Assembly (NCBI GenBank): GCA_965222655.1
Contig: CBDCUP010000021.1
Coordinates: forward strand, 124,001-188,000
Reading direction: 5' to 3'
DNA length: 64,000 nt
Source: CAUZIZ01 sp965222655
GTDB taxonomy: Bacteria > Acidobacteriota > UBA6911 > RPQK01 > JAJDTT01
The translations under genes and the position numbers were made by a program. Under the pieces are notes generated by a model. The model was not told the DNA's origin, made no database searches, and was given only the letters and a program-made list of their open reading frames with translations. Below, piece by piece: positions 19,352 through 28,239 of this stretch. Every line of letters begins with the position of its first letter. Positions within the stretch are counted from its first letter, which is position 1.

Positions 19352-19410
19352 TGTAGGACGGGCACTCCTGCCCGTCGCCGTCCTTGACGGGCAAGAGTGC
19401 CCATCCTACA
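19352..19410. repeat. REP-like palindrome
   Basis: TGTAGGACGGGCACTCCTGCCCGTC is mirrored by GACGGGCAAGAGTGCCCATCCTACA, giving a long imperfect cruciform between two convergent genes. The same palindrome recurs at 37897-37973. The two genes converge here, so it could act as a bidirectional terminator. Confidence 0.8.
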
Positions 19411-19521
19411 ACCGACACGGGGCTATTGATGTTGCGGTAAGAGATAACCAAGTTTCTTTCTCGAATGGGGGCTCGCCTCAACCTATTGCCTGGATACGCA
19501 ACCTGCCAACTCGCAGAATCC

Positions 19522-20533
19522 CTAGCGTAAAAAGAGCTGATACGCCTGGTTGTCCGTCTCTTCGGTAAAGGCGTAGCCGAGATCACGTGTGTGCTGATGA
19601 AAGCGCTCGAGCTCGTGCTTTGGGATCTGGATTCCTGCCAGGACCCGACCGTAGTCGGACCCGTGATTCCGATAGTGAAAAAGACTGATATTCCACTGAT
19701 CCCCGATAGCCATCAGGAAGTCCATCAGAGCGCCGGGTCGCTCGGGAAACTCAAAACGATAGAGGCGCTCGTCCTCGATACTCTGGGGAGACGAACCTCC
19801 GACCATGTGGCGAAGGTGGAGCTTGGCGACTTCGTTGTCGCTCATGTCGGTGACCGGATAACCCTGACCGCGAAGTTCCTGAATGGGGCTGGACCCCGAT
19901 TACTCTGGTATTGGGGAACAGAGCCTTGAGAAACACGGCGATGCCCGAGATGAGGCCGCCTCCACCAACGGGAACGAAGACTGCGTCGATTGGACCAGGA
20001 TGCTGGCGGACGATCTCCATTGCGATGGTGCCCTGGCCGGCGATGACGTCAGGGTCGTCGAAAGGATGAACGAAAGTCAGTCCGCGGTTCTCTGCGAGTG
20101 ATCGAGCATGTTTATGGGCCTCGTCGTAGCCTTGACCCTGAATAATCACGTGGGCGCCCAGATCGCGGACGGACTTGACCTTGATGGAGGGTGTCGTCTC
20201 CGGCATGACGATCCAGGCCTCACAGCCCAGCTTCTTGCTGGCGAGGGCGACCCCTTGTGCGTGGTTGCCAGCGGAACTGCAGGCGACGCCCTTCTTCAAG
20301 AGATCGGGAGGCAGTTGTGCCAGCTTGTTATAAGCGCCTCTGAGCTTGAAAGAGAAGACAGGCTGCAGATCCTCGCGTTTGAACAACACCTGGTTACCCA
20401 GCCGCTTCGACAGGTTTCTCGCTGGTTCCAGCGGGGTTTCAACCGCCACGTCATAGACCCGCGCCTTGAGGATCCTCTCTAGATATTTCTGTGAGAGGTT
20501 CTTGTTGTCCTGCACTGCACTCTGAGTTTCCAT
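19522..20533 (-). pseudogene. ilvA: Threonine dehydratase, internally deleted and frameshifted
   Basis: The catalytic half (about 214 residues from 20533) has FSFKLRGAYNKL with the PLP lysine, SSAGNHAQGVA and PVGGGGLISG, ending at RVIGVQP. The sequence then jumps in another frame to ELRGQGYPVTDMSDNEVAKLHLRHMVGG and the final ACT-like domain, ending at 19522. In intact biosynthetic threonine dehydratases about 170-180 residues (rest of the PLP domain plus the first ACT-like part) lie between these blocks. A deletion of roughly 0.5 kb at about 19880-19890 therefore joined the ends out of frame. The enzyme would deaminate threonine to 2-oxobutyrate for isoleucine synthesis; this copy cannot. Confidence 0.85.
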
Positions 20534-20720
20534 GGAAAACGGTCGTCCCCTGGATTGTCAGGGGCGGCCTTGTCTGATTGTAAGCGATATCTTTGTTTTC
20601 TTCTCCCTGCCCACTCGGTCATCGTCATTGAAACAGGATCTTTAAGGTGTAGGTAACTACGTTGCTGTGATAAAAAGAGTGCAAGGTCGGGGGAGGACAG
20701 CAACCGGAGGGACTCTCAAA

Positions 20721-21850
20721 ATGTACGAGCGAAGTGTGAAGACCAGGAATCAGAACTGGGATGCTGCAGGCTCAGCTGTTTACAGACGCAACCTGGGCTC
20801 AGTGTTTAAGTAGGCACTTCGTGCCGACGGCCAAGGCCGTAAAAGGCTGTTTCGGGACACCCCGGCTGTGACGAAAGGGCGGTCTCAGAGAACAGCTCAC
20901 TTGATTGAAATTCCGAGACTGTTAAGCGTCCCCGCGCCTTTAGCCAGGGAAGAGACATCCCGACTGCCTGCATTCTCTCTGTCGGGTGCGTCCTGCTTCT
21001 AGGCTTTGCTGCGGGGCAGGGGTTTCTCCAGGCGGGGACAAACCCCGACCGACTTGTGGCCGCCCGCTTCGGGTCGACCACTTTTCAGTCCTGCAGGGCG
21101 ACCCCCTCCTTGGATCCCGGGGGTCCTCCTACTTTCGAACCCAAGACCTTGAAGCCCATTGGCCGCTTCGTCAGCCAGATGGGGAGCCTCCACGGAACCC
21201 TTCAGTTTCATGGAGACGGTACTGGAATAGCGAGCTTCCGAGACTCCTCGGTTCAGATTTTTCCGATTCCCGAGGGGCCAACAGGTGAACCGCCTGACAC
21301 CGAGAATCTACCCGAGCGCGGTGTACCGACAGGCCCCTCGCCGGAGCCCGTGTTTCCTCGCACTCTGGACTGTGAAATGCTCTATGAGGTGGGACCAGGT
21401 GGGCGCCTGGTCGTAGATTTTACCTGCGAGGTCGGTCCCCTCCCGTCTCTCATTCACTTTACCGACGTGGGCCAGGTCAGCCTGGACCGCCAGACCATTG
21501 TACTGACCAGCATCGGCGGTACGATCGAAGAGACAGTCGATCCGGGTGGCGCGATCATCAACCAGCGCATCTGTATGCGCAGCACCACGGCAGTTCGGAT
21601 GGGACGATCGGGCTCCGAGACGGGACGATGCATCGAAAACAGCGATTGTGGGGGGTCCGAATTCTGTCGCCGGCCGCTGGGTCGGTGCATGGGCGAAGGC
21701 CAGTGCAGCGCCCGGACCGAGGTGTGTACGACAGAATTCAATCCGGTCTGCGGCTGCGATGGCGTGACCTACTCCAACGCCTGTAATGCAGCAGGTGCTG
21801 GCGCGAGTATTGCTCGGAATGGGTCCTGTTCTCTGGCCCCGGTTGAGTAG
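20721..21850 (+). pseudogene. Secreted Kazal-domain protein, split by a 111-bp element
   Basis: From the ATG at 20721 (GGAGG about ten bases upstream) the frame reads MYERSVKTRNQNWD... to SVFK at 20810, where an inserted element begins. Removing 20811-20926 restores one frame of 337 codons. This includes a hydrophobic leader (CILSVGCVLLLGFAAG), an unrecognised middle domain, and a C-terminal Cys-rich segment with EVCTTEFNPVCGCDGVTYSNAC, a textbook Kazal serine-protease-inhibitor motif. Kazal domains in secreted bacterial proteins may blunt host or competitor proteases. As it stands only a 264-residue internal frame (ATG 21056) lacking the leader remains. Confidence 0.8.
20811..20921 (+). mobile_element. 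111-bp non-autonomous element derived from an IS91-family IS (copy 1)
   Basis: Identical over all 111 bp to 60730-60840. The left end TAGGCACTTCGTGCC is a small hairpin, followed by ACGGCCAAGGCCGT, a second hairpin. The right end is AAATTCCGAGACTG. Both ends match those of the IS91-family element at 55246-56723. TTAAG lies on each side, as at the other copy. Confidence 0.9.
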
Positions 21851-21984
21851 TCTAGAGCCCCTTGGTCGATGAAAAGTTCAGAGACTGGTCAAGTTGTGGA
21901 ATACAGGAGAAAGTCTCGGAACCTTGAGAGAACACTGGTAGAGGTCGTGCTGACGCCTCGGGCTGTGAGTATCAAGAGAAGTCA

Positions 21985-22215
21985 ACCCCAAGGGAGTTGC
22001 GTCTTATAGCCCAGGGTTTCCGAACCCTGGGATTTGCGGGAAGACTCAAGAGATCAACCCTGTAGGGGTTGCGGAAGGCAAGGAGCACGGCGCAATCGCG
22101 CACCCGTCGAAGAAGGAGGCCACAACCCCTACAGGGTTGGGATCAAAAGGGATGGCTATTTACCCAGAGTTCGGAAACCCTGGGCTGTACGCCGCAACCC
22201 CGTTGGGGTTGACCT
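21985..22215. repeat. Large imperfect palindrome with nested hairpins
   Basis: In the 404-bp gap between two convergent genes, a left arm reads ...CCCAGGGTTTCCGAACCCTGGG...CAACCCTGTAGGGGTTG. The right arm is its reverse complement (CAACCCCTACAGGGTTG...GTTCGGAAACCCTGGGCT...CAACCCCGTTGGGGTTG). Each arm also holds self-complementary hairpins. No gene was found here. It may terminate both flanking genes or be a repeat-element remnant. Confidence 0.8.
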
Positions 22216-22254
22216 CTCTGATGTCGGTGATATGAGGCCGCTCGCTACTTATGG

Positions 22255-23463
22255 TTAAGGAGCGCTTGCGGCGGTTGTCTCCTCCGCCAATTTGATGCCG
22301 CCTTCCAGGATTTCCAGGGCTTCATCAACCTGCTCGGTGGTAACCGTGATGGGTGGCATGAAGCGTAGCACCTGGGCCCCCGACATCTCCATGAAGCGAC
22401 GCTCGAGGCGATCGGGAGAGCGCATTGGAATAGCGATGGGCAGCCACAGGCCGTGTTCCAGGCAGTAGTCTGCGACCACTGATGTACCCTCAAAGTTGGG
22501 GGTGCGGCTCTTCTTGTCGGTAACGAACTCCAGTCCCAGGCAGAGACCGAGTCCTCTGGCCTCTCCCACGATCTCATACTGCTGCTCCATCCGCTCCAGC
22601 TTTGCTTTCATGTAAGCCCCGACGACACGGGCGTTTTCGACCAGGTTCTCCTGCTCGACGATCTCGATGTTGGCGAGCCCGGTGGCACACAGTAGGGGAT
22701 CTCCCGAATGTGAGGAAAATTGACTAAAGCCCTTTTCCACCGCCTCGTCGGCGATTTCCGCGCTCGTGGTCACGGCACAGAGTGGGACACCGCCACCCAG
22801 GCCCTTGGAGCAGGTCACTACATCGGGAACGATTCCGAAGTGTTCAAAGGCGAACCATTTGCCGGTGCGGCCAAACCCGGTCAGGGCTTCATCCGCCACC
22901 ATCAGGATGCCGCGTTCTTTGCAGATACGTGCCATTTCCTGCATCCACTCGATCGGCGGAACGATCTGCCCGGCGGCGCTCATCAGAGGTTCGAAGAAGA
23001 GGGCGGCCGGTCTTCCCGAAGTGGCGGTGTCGATGAGGTTCTCAGCCGACTCGGCACATCCCAGATTGCAGCTGCTTTCATCTCGGCAGTACTGGCAGCG
23101 GTAGGGATAAGGAGTAGGAATGAATCCGGTTCCGGTGGGCATGGGCCCGTAGCCTTCACGCAACATGCCGCCGCGGCCGGTAATGGACGCGCTGCCCGCG
23201 GTCTGGCCGTGATAACCGCGCATCACGGCGATCACCTCGAAGCGACCCGTGTATTTCCTGACTAGACGGAGAGCCAACTCGTTGGACTCTGATCCAGTGC
23301 AGGCGAAAAATGACTTCTGCAGGGGATCCGGCGTCAGCTCGGCGATCTTCTGGGCCAGCAACACCTCGGAGGGAGCGATGAAGAGGGTGCCGGTCTGGAC
23401 GATCTTCCGGGCCTGCTGACTGAGGGCCTCGACGTACTTCGGGTGGGAGTGGCCCAGGGTCAC
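22255..23463 (-). CDS. Class III PLP-dependent aminotransferase, start unclear
   Basis: 402 residues from a GTG at 23463. Family motifs: FFACTGSESNELALRLVRKYTG, MRGYHGQTAGSASITG, LMVADEALTGFGRTGKWFAFEHF, and CSKGLGGGVPL holding the PLP lysine. The insert CQYCRDESSCNLGC, with four Cys, may bind metal. It resembles dialkylglycine decarboxylase, 4-aminobutyrate and alanine-glyoxylate aminotransferases; substrate unknown. The frame is open upstream, and conserved N-terminal sequence (LVPERGDGIYIWDVEGNRY) is encoded back to about 23613, yet no in-frame ATG, GTG or TTG precedes it. The gene may therefore be 5'-truncated or use an unusual start; its 5' part abuts the 3' end of the upstream gene. Confidence 0.85.
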   Translation of the reverse strand: MTLGHSHPKYVEALSQQARKIVQTGTLFIAPSEVLLAQKIAELTPDPLQKSFFACTGSESNELALRLVRKYTGRFEVIAVMRGYHGQTAGSASITGRGGMLREGYGPMPTGTGFIPTPYPYRCQYCRDESSCNLGCAESAENLIDTATSGRPAALFFEPLMSAAGQIVPPIEWMQEMARICKERGILMVADEALTGFGRTGKWFAFEHFGIVPDVVTCSKGLGGGVPLCAVTTSAEIADEAVEKGFSQFSSHSGDPLLCATGLANIEIVEQENLVENARVVGAYMKAKLERMEQQYEIVGEARGLGLCLGLEFVTDKKSRTPNFEGTSVVADYCLEHGLWLPIAIPMRSPDRLERRFMEMSGAQVLRFMPPITVTTEQVDEALEILEGGIKLAEETTAASAP

Positions 23464-23645
23464 GCAGAGCTGGCCGGACTGGAAATCGATGTATCTATTA
23501 CCCTCGACATCCCAGATGTAGATGCCGTCGCCTCGCTCCGGTACGAGGGGCGCGGTCCGATGAGGATGGCGCAGGACATACTGTTTGCCCAGCTCCAGCC
23601 ATTCCTGATTGGTCCGCGGCCCTCGCGGTGCTTGCCGAACGCCTA

Positions 23646-26375
23646 CTATTCTTCCTCTCCTTCTACGAAAGGCGGAAAGCCTCCTCCCGGCGGATCTGGA
23701 GGCAGGGGCGTGTAGGTTGCGCTGCAGTCGCCCGAGCTGAAGATGCCCGAAATCGAGTAGTTCCCCTGGGCATTGGTGTCGCCGTCCTTGAGCAGTTGGG
23801 TGTTGGGAGCACCGGTTGCGCCCGAGCAGACAACGCTCACGTCCACGTCGGGTACTGCGGCTCCGCTTGGGTTGGTTACCTTTCCGGATAGAGTCCTCTC
23901 AGCTGGAAAGTTGGGAAACGCGAAATTCAAGGTCGTATCCGCGTTGAATATCTGGGTACCCGATACGAACGGATTAGGTGTGCTCCAAGTGCAATTTTCG
24001 TCCAGGGTGAGCGAGGCAAAGGCGTTATACGACTGACCTTGGATGACGTAGGGATCGTATGCTCCCGAGGACGCAATAGACGAAAAACTTCCCAGGAAGC
24101 CGGATTGAGCCGCGGCGCTCAGGATGCTGCTCCTGGTATCGAAGAAGGCGACGAAGCCTTCCTTTTGGGACGTCTGTGCCTGGGTCACGGTCCCCGAAAC
24201 CTTGACTACCCGGGGTGCTACGAAGTTGGCGGTCTGGTTGCCGCTCCCCAGGGGCAAGGTCCCGACGAAGAAGCTCAACAGTTGGATCCCGGGGCTTCCG
24301 CCTTGCAGCACAGCCTCACCCACCGTCGATAGACTGCTCCCAGACGGGGCGAGGACGAGCCCGACGTTGTAAGTCTCGTTTCTCGGTAAATCGACGGAGT
24401 AAGGTACCAGCTGTCCTCCTCCTTGAGGTAGCGCTCCGCCGGCCGAGCTAAAGGGGCCAAACCCTTCCAACGCAGCAAAAGCAAGGATGCGGCCATCTCC
24501 CGTGGTAAAGAGCAGGCTTTTCGAGAATGAGGATAACGCCGCGGGGACGTTGCCTGTGTTGAGCGTCCCAGACGCTGTTGCAGTGGTTGTGGTGGGGAGT
24601 GGGACGTTTCGCGTCCCGGGAGACTGGACTGAGGTAGGATCTCTGAACCTCAGAAGAAGCGTCGTTGGGAGGGTTGTGATAGTTTGAGGCGAGGCTTCCC
24701 GGCTCAGCGCGAAACTCGTCTCGGTGTAGGAAACCGTTAGATTACAAGAGACTCCAGTCGGGGTGACCACGATGAAGTCTGAACCGAAGGAGGCAGTGAC
24801 TCCGGGATAGACCTCGTTGTTACATTCTGCCTCGACTGAGTTGACGAGCTGGGTGATGGGAAGGGTCCCGGTTCGCAGGAATGGGGGGATGCCCGAGGTT
24901 TGGACGGTACCGGTAATCCTGCTTCCGAGGGGAAGCACCACGTTCCGGGTCTGGTTTGTTGTCATACTCAAAGGGTCGACTCTTCTAGGCAACAGATCGG
25001 TGCCGTCGCCGGTTCCCGGCCCACCGTTTCCATCGGATGCAATAGGAGACATGGCGATAGTGGTAAAAATGCCGTCGCTTCTCTGCTGTCTCAGGGCCAC
25101 TGCAGCCACGGTGCCGCCTTCACAGTGCAGGCTGAAACACCCGTTATATGGGGTGGATAGTCCCGGAATGAGCTCGTCTAAAAACATGGCAATTTGTTCA
25201 TTGGTGCCGAAGTTGAGGTCTCCCTCGCCCGCCATGCTGCCGTTTGCGCGGTAAGCCGTCAGCGTGCATGTAGTCGGGGATCCGGTGTTCTTTGCGGCGA
25301 CACCGGTGTTCACCTCGTTGTCCACCTGTCCGACCCCGCTCCACCATCCCTCTCCAGTGTTTGGCAGGACGCCTACGGTTGGCAAACCGCTGAGGTTGAA
25401 GAGTAGGGTTGAAAGGATTCCGGCTGCCGACGATACACTGACCGAGCCAACGGTCAGTGGCACTCCTGGCCCTCCCAGGACGAACTCTTCGGTCGCCTTG
25501 CCCGGCACGCTGGTCGTCTGGATTTCCCGGCTGGTTCCCGCTTGATCCCTGAACCTGACGGTAACGCTGGCTGGGGTTCCAGCCGGATTCCAGACCAGGA
25601 CCCGACTCGTCCCGCTGCTTGCGCTGCCTCGTACGGCCTGGGCGTAGACTGCTTCGTTCTCACCCTCTGAGTTGGCCATGGCGATCGTGGTAAAGAAGCC
25701 GTCGCTTCTTCGCTGTCTCAATGCCACGGCAGCGACGTTTCCCTCACAATGCAGGCTAAAGCAGCCTCGGTAGGGAGTCGGCAGGTTATCGATCATCTCG
25801 TCCAGGAACATAGCCGTCTGATCGTCGGCACCCAGATTGACCGGGGCGCTGCCCGCCAGCGAGCCGTTCGCGTTATATGTCGTCAAGGTGCAGACAGCCG
25901 GACCTCCGGTAGCGCGCACGGCCAACCCAGTGTTGACATCGTCATCCACTTGACCGACGCCGCTCCACCATGAGTTTCCCAGGACCGAAAGGACTCCGAC
26001 CTCTGGCAAGCCCGAGATGCTGAACAAGAGGGTTGCCAGAATGCCATCCGCTGTAGACGTGACCTTGACCGAGCCGACCGTCAGGGCGACTCCCGTTCCC
26101 CCCAGGGTTCTCTTTTCCGTCGCCTGTGCTGCCACAGAAAAAATCTGGGTTTCATCGACGGTGCCAGCCTGGTTGGTGAACCTGATGGTGACGCTTGCCG
26201 CCGTGTCAGTGGGGTTCCAGATCAGAATGCAGCTGGTCCCGCTGGCCGCACTGCCCCGCAGAGCCTGTGCAAAGAAGACTTCCGTCGCAGCCGAAAGGCT
26301 GCTTATCGAAATCGTGAAAAGGGTCAAGAGTAGAGAGATCCGCAACAGTCTTCCATCGGCTTTCTTCATGGACAT
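23646..26375 (-). CDS. Large secreted protein with two tandem domains and a carboxypeptidase-regulatory-like C-terminus
   Basis: 909 residues from the ATG at 26375, eight bases after GGAGG; the longer TTG start overlaps that site. A signal peptide (KKADGRLLRISLLLTLFTIS) is followed by two tandem units of about 215 residues. Each contains FAQALRGSA/YAQAVRGSA, WNPxxTxASVTxRF, GWWSGVGQVD, CTLTxYxANGS and GCFSLHCEG...AAVALRQxRSDGxFTTIAM. A Thr/Ser-rich beta region follows. The C-terminus (about 845-900) resembles a carboxypeptidase-regulatory-like Ig fold (LSGKVTNPSGAAVPDVDVSVVC...NAQGNYSISGI). No catalytic site is visible; a cell-surface adhesion or structural role is plausible. It ends in an acidic EGEEE tail. 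Confidence 0.8.
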   Translation of the reverse strand: MSMKKADGRLLRISLLLTLFTISISSLSAATEVFFAQALRGSAASGTSCILIWNPTDTAASVTIRFTNQAGTVDETQIFSVAAQATEKRTLGGTGVALTVGSVKVTSTADGILATLLFSISGLPEVGVLSVLGNSWWSGVGQVDDDVNTGLAVRATGGPAVCTLTTYNANGSLAGSAPVNLGADDQTAMFLDEMIDNLPTPYRGCFSLHCEGNVAAVALRQRRSDGFFTTIAMANSEGENEAVYAQAVRGSASSGTSRVLVWNPAGTPASVTVRFRDQAGTSREIQTTSVPGKATEEFVLGGPGVPLTVGSVSVSSAAGILSTLLFNLSGLPTVGVLPNTGEGWWSGVGQVDNEVNTGVAAKNTGSPTTCTLTAYRANGSMAGEGDLNFGTNEQIAMFLDELIPGLSTPYNGCFSLHCEGGTVAAVALRQQRSDGIFTTIAMSPIASDGNGGPGTGDGTDLLPRRVDPLSMTTNQTRNVVLPLGSRITGTVQTSGIPPFLRTGTLPITQLVNSVEAECNNEVYPGVTASFGSDFIVVTPTGVSCNLTVSYTETSFALSREASPQTITTLPTTLLLRFRDPTSVQSPGTRNVPLPTTTTATASGTLNTGNVPAALSSFSKSLLFTTGDGRILAFAALEGFGPFSSAGGALPQGGGQLVPYSVDLPRNETYNVGLVLAPSGSSLSTVGEAVLQGGSPGIQLLSFFVGTLPLGSGNQTANFVAPRVVKVSGTVTQAQTSQKEGFVAFFDTRSSILSAAAQSGFLGSFSSIASSGAYDPYVIQGQSYNAFASLTLDENCTWSTPNPFVSGTQIFNADTTLNFAFPNFPAERTLSGKVTNPSGAAVPDVDVSVVCSGATGAPNTQLLKDGDTNAQGNYSISGIFSSGDCSATYTPLPPDPPGGGFPPFVEGEEE

Positions 26376-26473
26376 CGGACACGCCTCCAAATAAGTTGAC
26401 CCCTGCGTAAGCGACCAGACCCAGTAAGAGCTAAGCTTATATTATTGCCTCAGAAAATCAAGCCGTCCGGTTT

Positions 26474-26555
26474 CGTGGGGGTGGCCTCCGGGCCGCCCTA
26501 TCACGAGCCGTCAGGCTTGGCAGAAAGAACTTCGGCCTGGAGGCCAAAGCTACGT
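26474..26555. repeat. Intergenic palindromic repeat, copy A
   Basis: Degenerate member of a family of about 85 bp. One arm is CGTGG...GGCCTCCGGGCCGCC, the other CTTCGGCCTGGAGGCCAAAGC. Other copies are at 37724-37809, 49052-49136 and 51611-51690. Confidence 0.75.
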
Positions 26556-26581
26556 AGAAACGCCTTTGCTCGAGGGCAACA

Positions 26582-28084
26582 CTAATGAAACCGGATCGAG
26601 TAGAGATCGGCGTCCTTCATGACGAAGCGCAGCCGAACGGCCTTGCCAGCCAGCGAGCTCACGTCGGAACCCCCTTTCCAGGAAACAATACGCAGGATCT
26701 CGTCGCCCAGGATCTCGGGACACTCGTCGAGCGAGAAGCCAGCGATAGGTTGGCCCTTTGGCTCCTGAATCTCGACGCGCAGACTGCCGGCGGCACTGGT
26801 GGAGTAATTGATCTCGAGCCGACTTCCCGAGAACTTCAGGGGATGGGTCAGCATCTCGCCGCCCTGGTAGGGTGCGTGGAGGGAAGTAAAGCCGTCCAGC
26901 CGAAGTGTCATCCTTTCGAGATGAGCGGTCTCCTGCCCGTAATTGCGATGAACGTAGAGGGACATCTCCTCCGGCCCCGTCTGGACTACACCACAGACGG
27001 GATAGTTGGTACGGGTGGTCCAATTGTTGATCCCGATTCCCGGACGGATAAAGCTCTCCCTCAACGTAAAGTCGTAGCGGGTCGTGCCGGCCCGGCTCGT
27101 CATCAGGACTGCGTCGGACCGGTCTCCCGTGCCCTTTGTCCCCATCGGCTTCATATGGTCTATGACGAACTCACGGAGTTCCGGAGTCACCGTGAGCGCC
27201 TGTCGCCGTGCCGCCTCGATATCGTCCTCTCGGTTGATTGAGCCCTCGTCGGCAAAGAGGATGCGAGCCGGAAGAGAAACGTAGATGTGGGGAGCCCTAA
27301 AGTAAGGCTGGGTCTGGTTGGTATAGAACTGGGCCGAAGGCGTGGTGGTTCCGGTGTCGCTGTAGGTCATCAGCGTCTGCTGGCTCCAGTTGCGAAAATC
27401 GGAAGAGGTTGACCGGGCTGTGGCACGGCGCCCTCCCTCCATGTGCCGGGCATAGAGCACGTATTGTTTCTCTACCTCCGACCAGAACATGACATTTTGT
27501 GAATCGAAATTGTTTATCAAAGCCATCGGTACGATGGGTTCCTCTTGAAGCTGTCGCCAGCGGAGGCCGTCAGCGGAGACGTAGCCGATCAGGGCGTGAG
27601 GATCCTCGTGACCCCGCGAGTTGGCCTTGTAGCGTTCGGAATCCGGGACACTCGGGCGCCTATCGATGAAGGGCATAAACTGGCGAGCCGAGGCAAGAAT
27701 GACGCCGTTCTTGCTAGAGCCGTCAAGCGAAACCAGCCCTAGTTGGGGTTTGGTCCAATGAATGCCATCCGGACTCTCGGCATAGCAGGTCGTTCCGTCC
27801 TTCCCATAGCGCCCTCGATAATAGAGACGGTACTTGTCGCCGTCCTTGAAGACGGTCGAATAGAACGCCAAAGGGCCTTCCCAGGCCTCATTGAAGCGGA
27901 CGGCCGTTCCTGCTGGAGCCGGGTGCTTGAGCTCCAGATCTGCCCCAACCAGTCTGGAGATCAGCAGTCGATCCACGAAGAGCTCACGTCGTGATCCGAT
28001 GTCGATCGTTTCTTCAGCCGCGACGAAGGATGAGGACGAGAGTCCCAGCAGTCCCATCAACACGAATACAAATAGGCGTTTCAT
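26582..28084 (-). CDS. Secreted five-bladed-propeller glycosidase-like protein
   Basis: About 500 residues from the ATG at 28084; the TTG at 28105 is less likely. The signal peptide is KRLFVFVLMGLLGLSSSSFVAA. Repeated motifs typical of GH32/GH43/GH130-like propellers follow: LFVDRLLI, FYSTVFKDGDKYRLYYRG, YAESPDGIHWTKPQLGLV, YVSADGLRWRQL and TARSTSSDFRNWS. A C-terminal beta-sandwich (about 420-500) contains SLRVEIQEPKGQPIAGFSLDE. It is paralogous to the broken gene at 57855-59745. The catalytic acid and base could not be assigned with confidence, so hydrolysis is inferred from fold only. Confidence 0.82.
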   Translation of the reverse strand: MKRLFVFVLMGLLGLSSSSFVAAEETIDIGSRRELFVDRLLISRLVGADLELKHPAPAGTAVRFNEAWEGPLAFYSTVFKDGDKYRLYYRGRYGKDGTTCYAESPDGIHWTKPQLGLVSLDGSSKNGVILASARQFMPFIDRRPSVPDSERYKANSRGHEDPHALIGYVSADGLRWRQLQEEPIVPMALINNFDSQNVMFWSEVEKQYVLYARHMEGGRRATARSTSSDFRNWSQQTLMTYSDTGTTTPSAQFYTNQTQPYFRAPHIYVSLPARILFADEGSINREDDIEAARRQALTVTPELREFVIDHMKPMGTKGTGDRSDAVLMTSRAGTTRYDFTLRESFIRPGIGINNWTTRTNYPVCGVVQTGPEEMSLYVHRNYGQETAHLERMTLRLDGFTSLHAPYQGGEMLTHPLKFSGSRLEINYSTSAAGSLRVEIQEPKGQPIAGFSLDECPEILGDEILRIVSWKGGSDVSSLAGKAVRLRFVMKDADLYSIRFH

Positions 28085-28239
28085 TGGTTTATCCCCCAGG
28101 TTCAATCTTCTTCATGCGTGCGCTCGCGTCTTGCGCGGCGATCGTATCCCGACCTGCTTCCGAATGGAAGTGGTTCGGACGCTCTTCAATCTTGCTGTGG
28201 AGTGAAGCGTGTCCTAGAATGAATCAGGAGGGTCCCACC

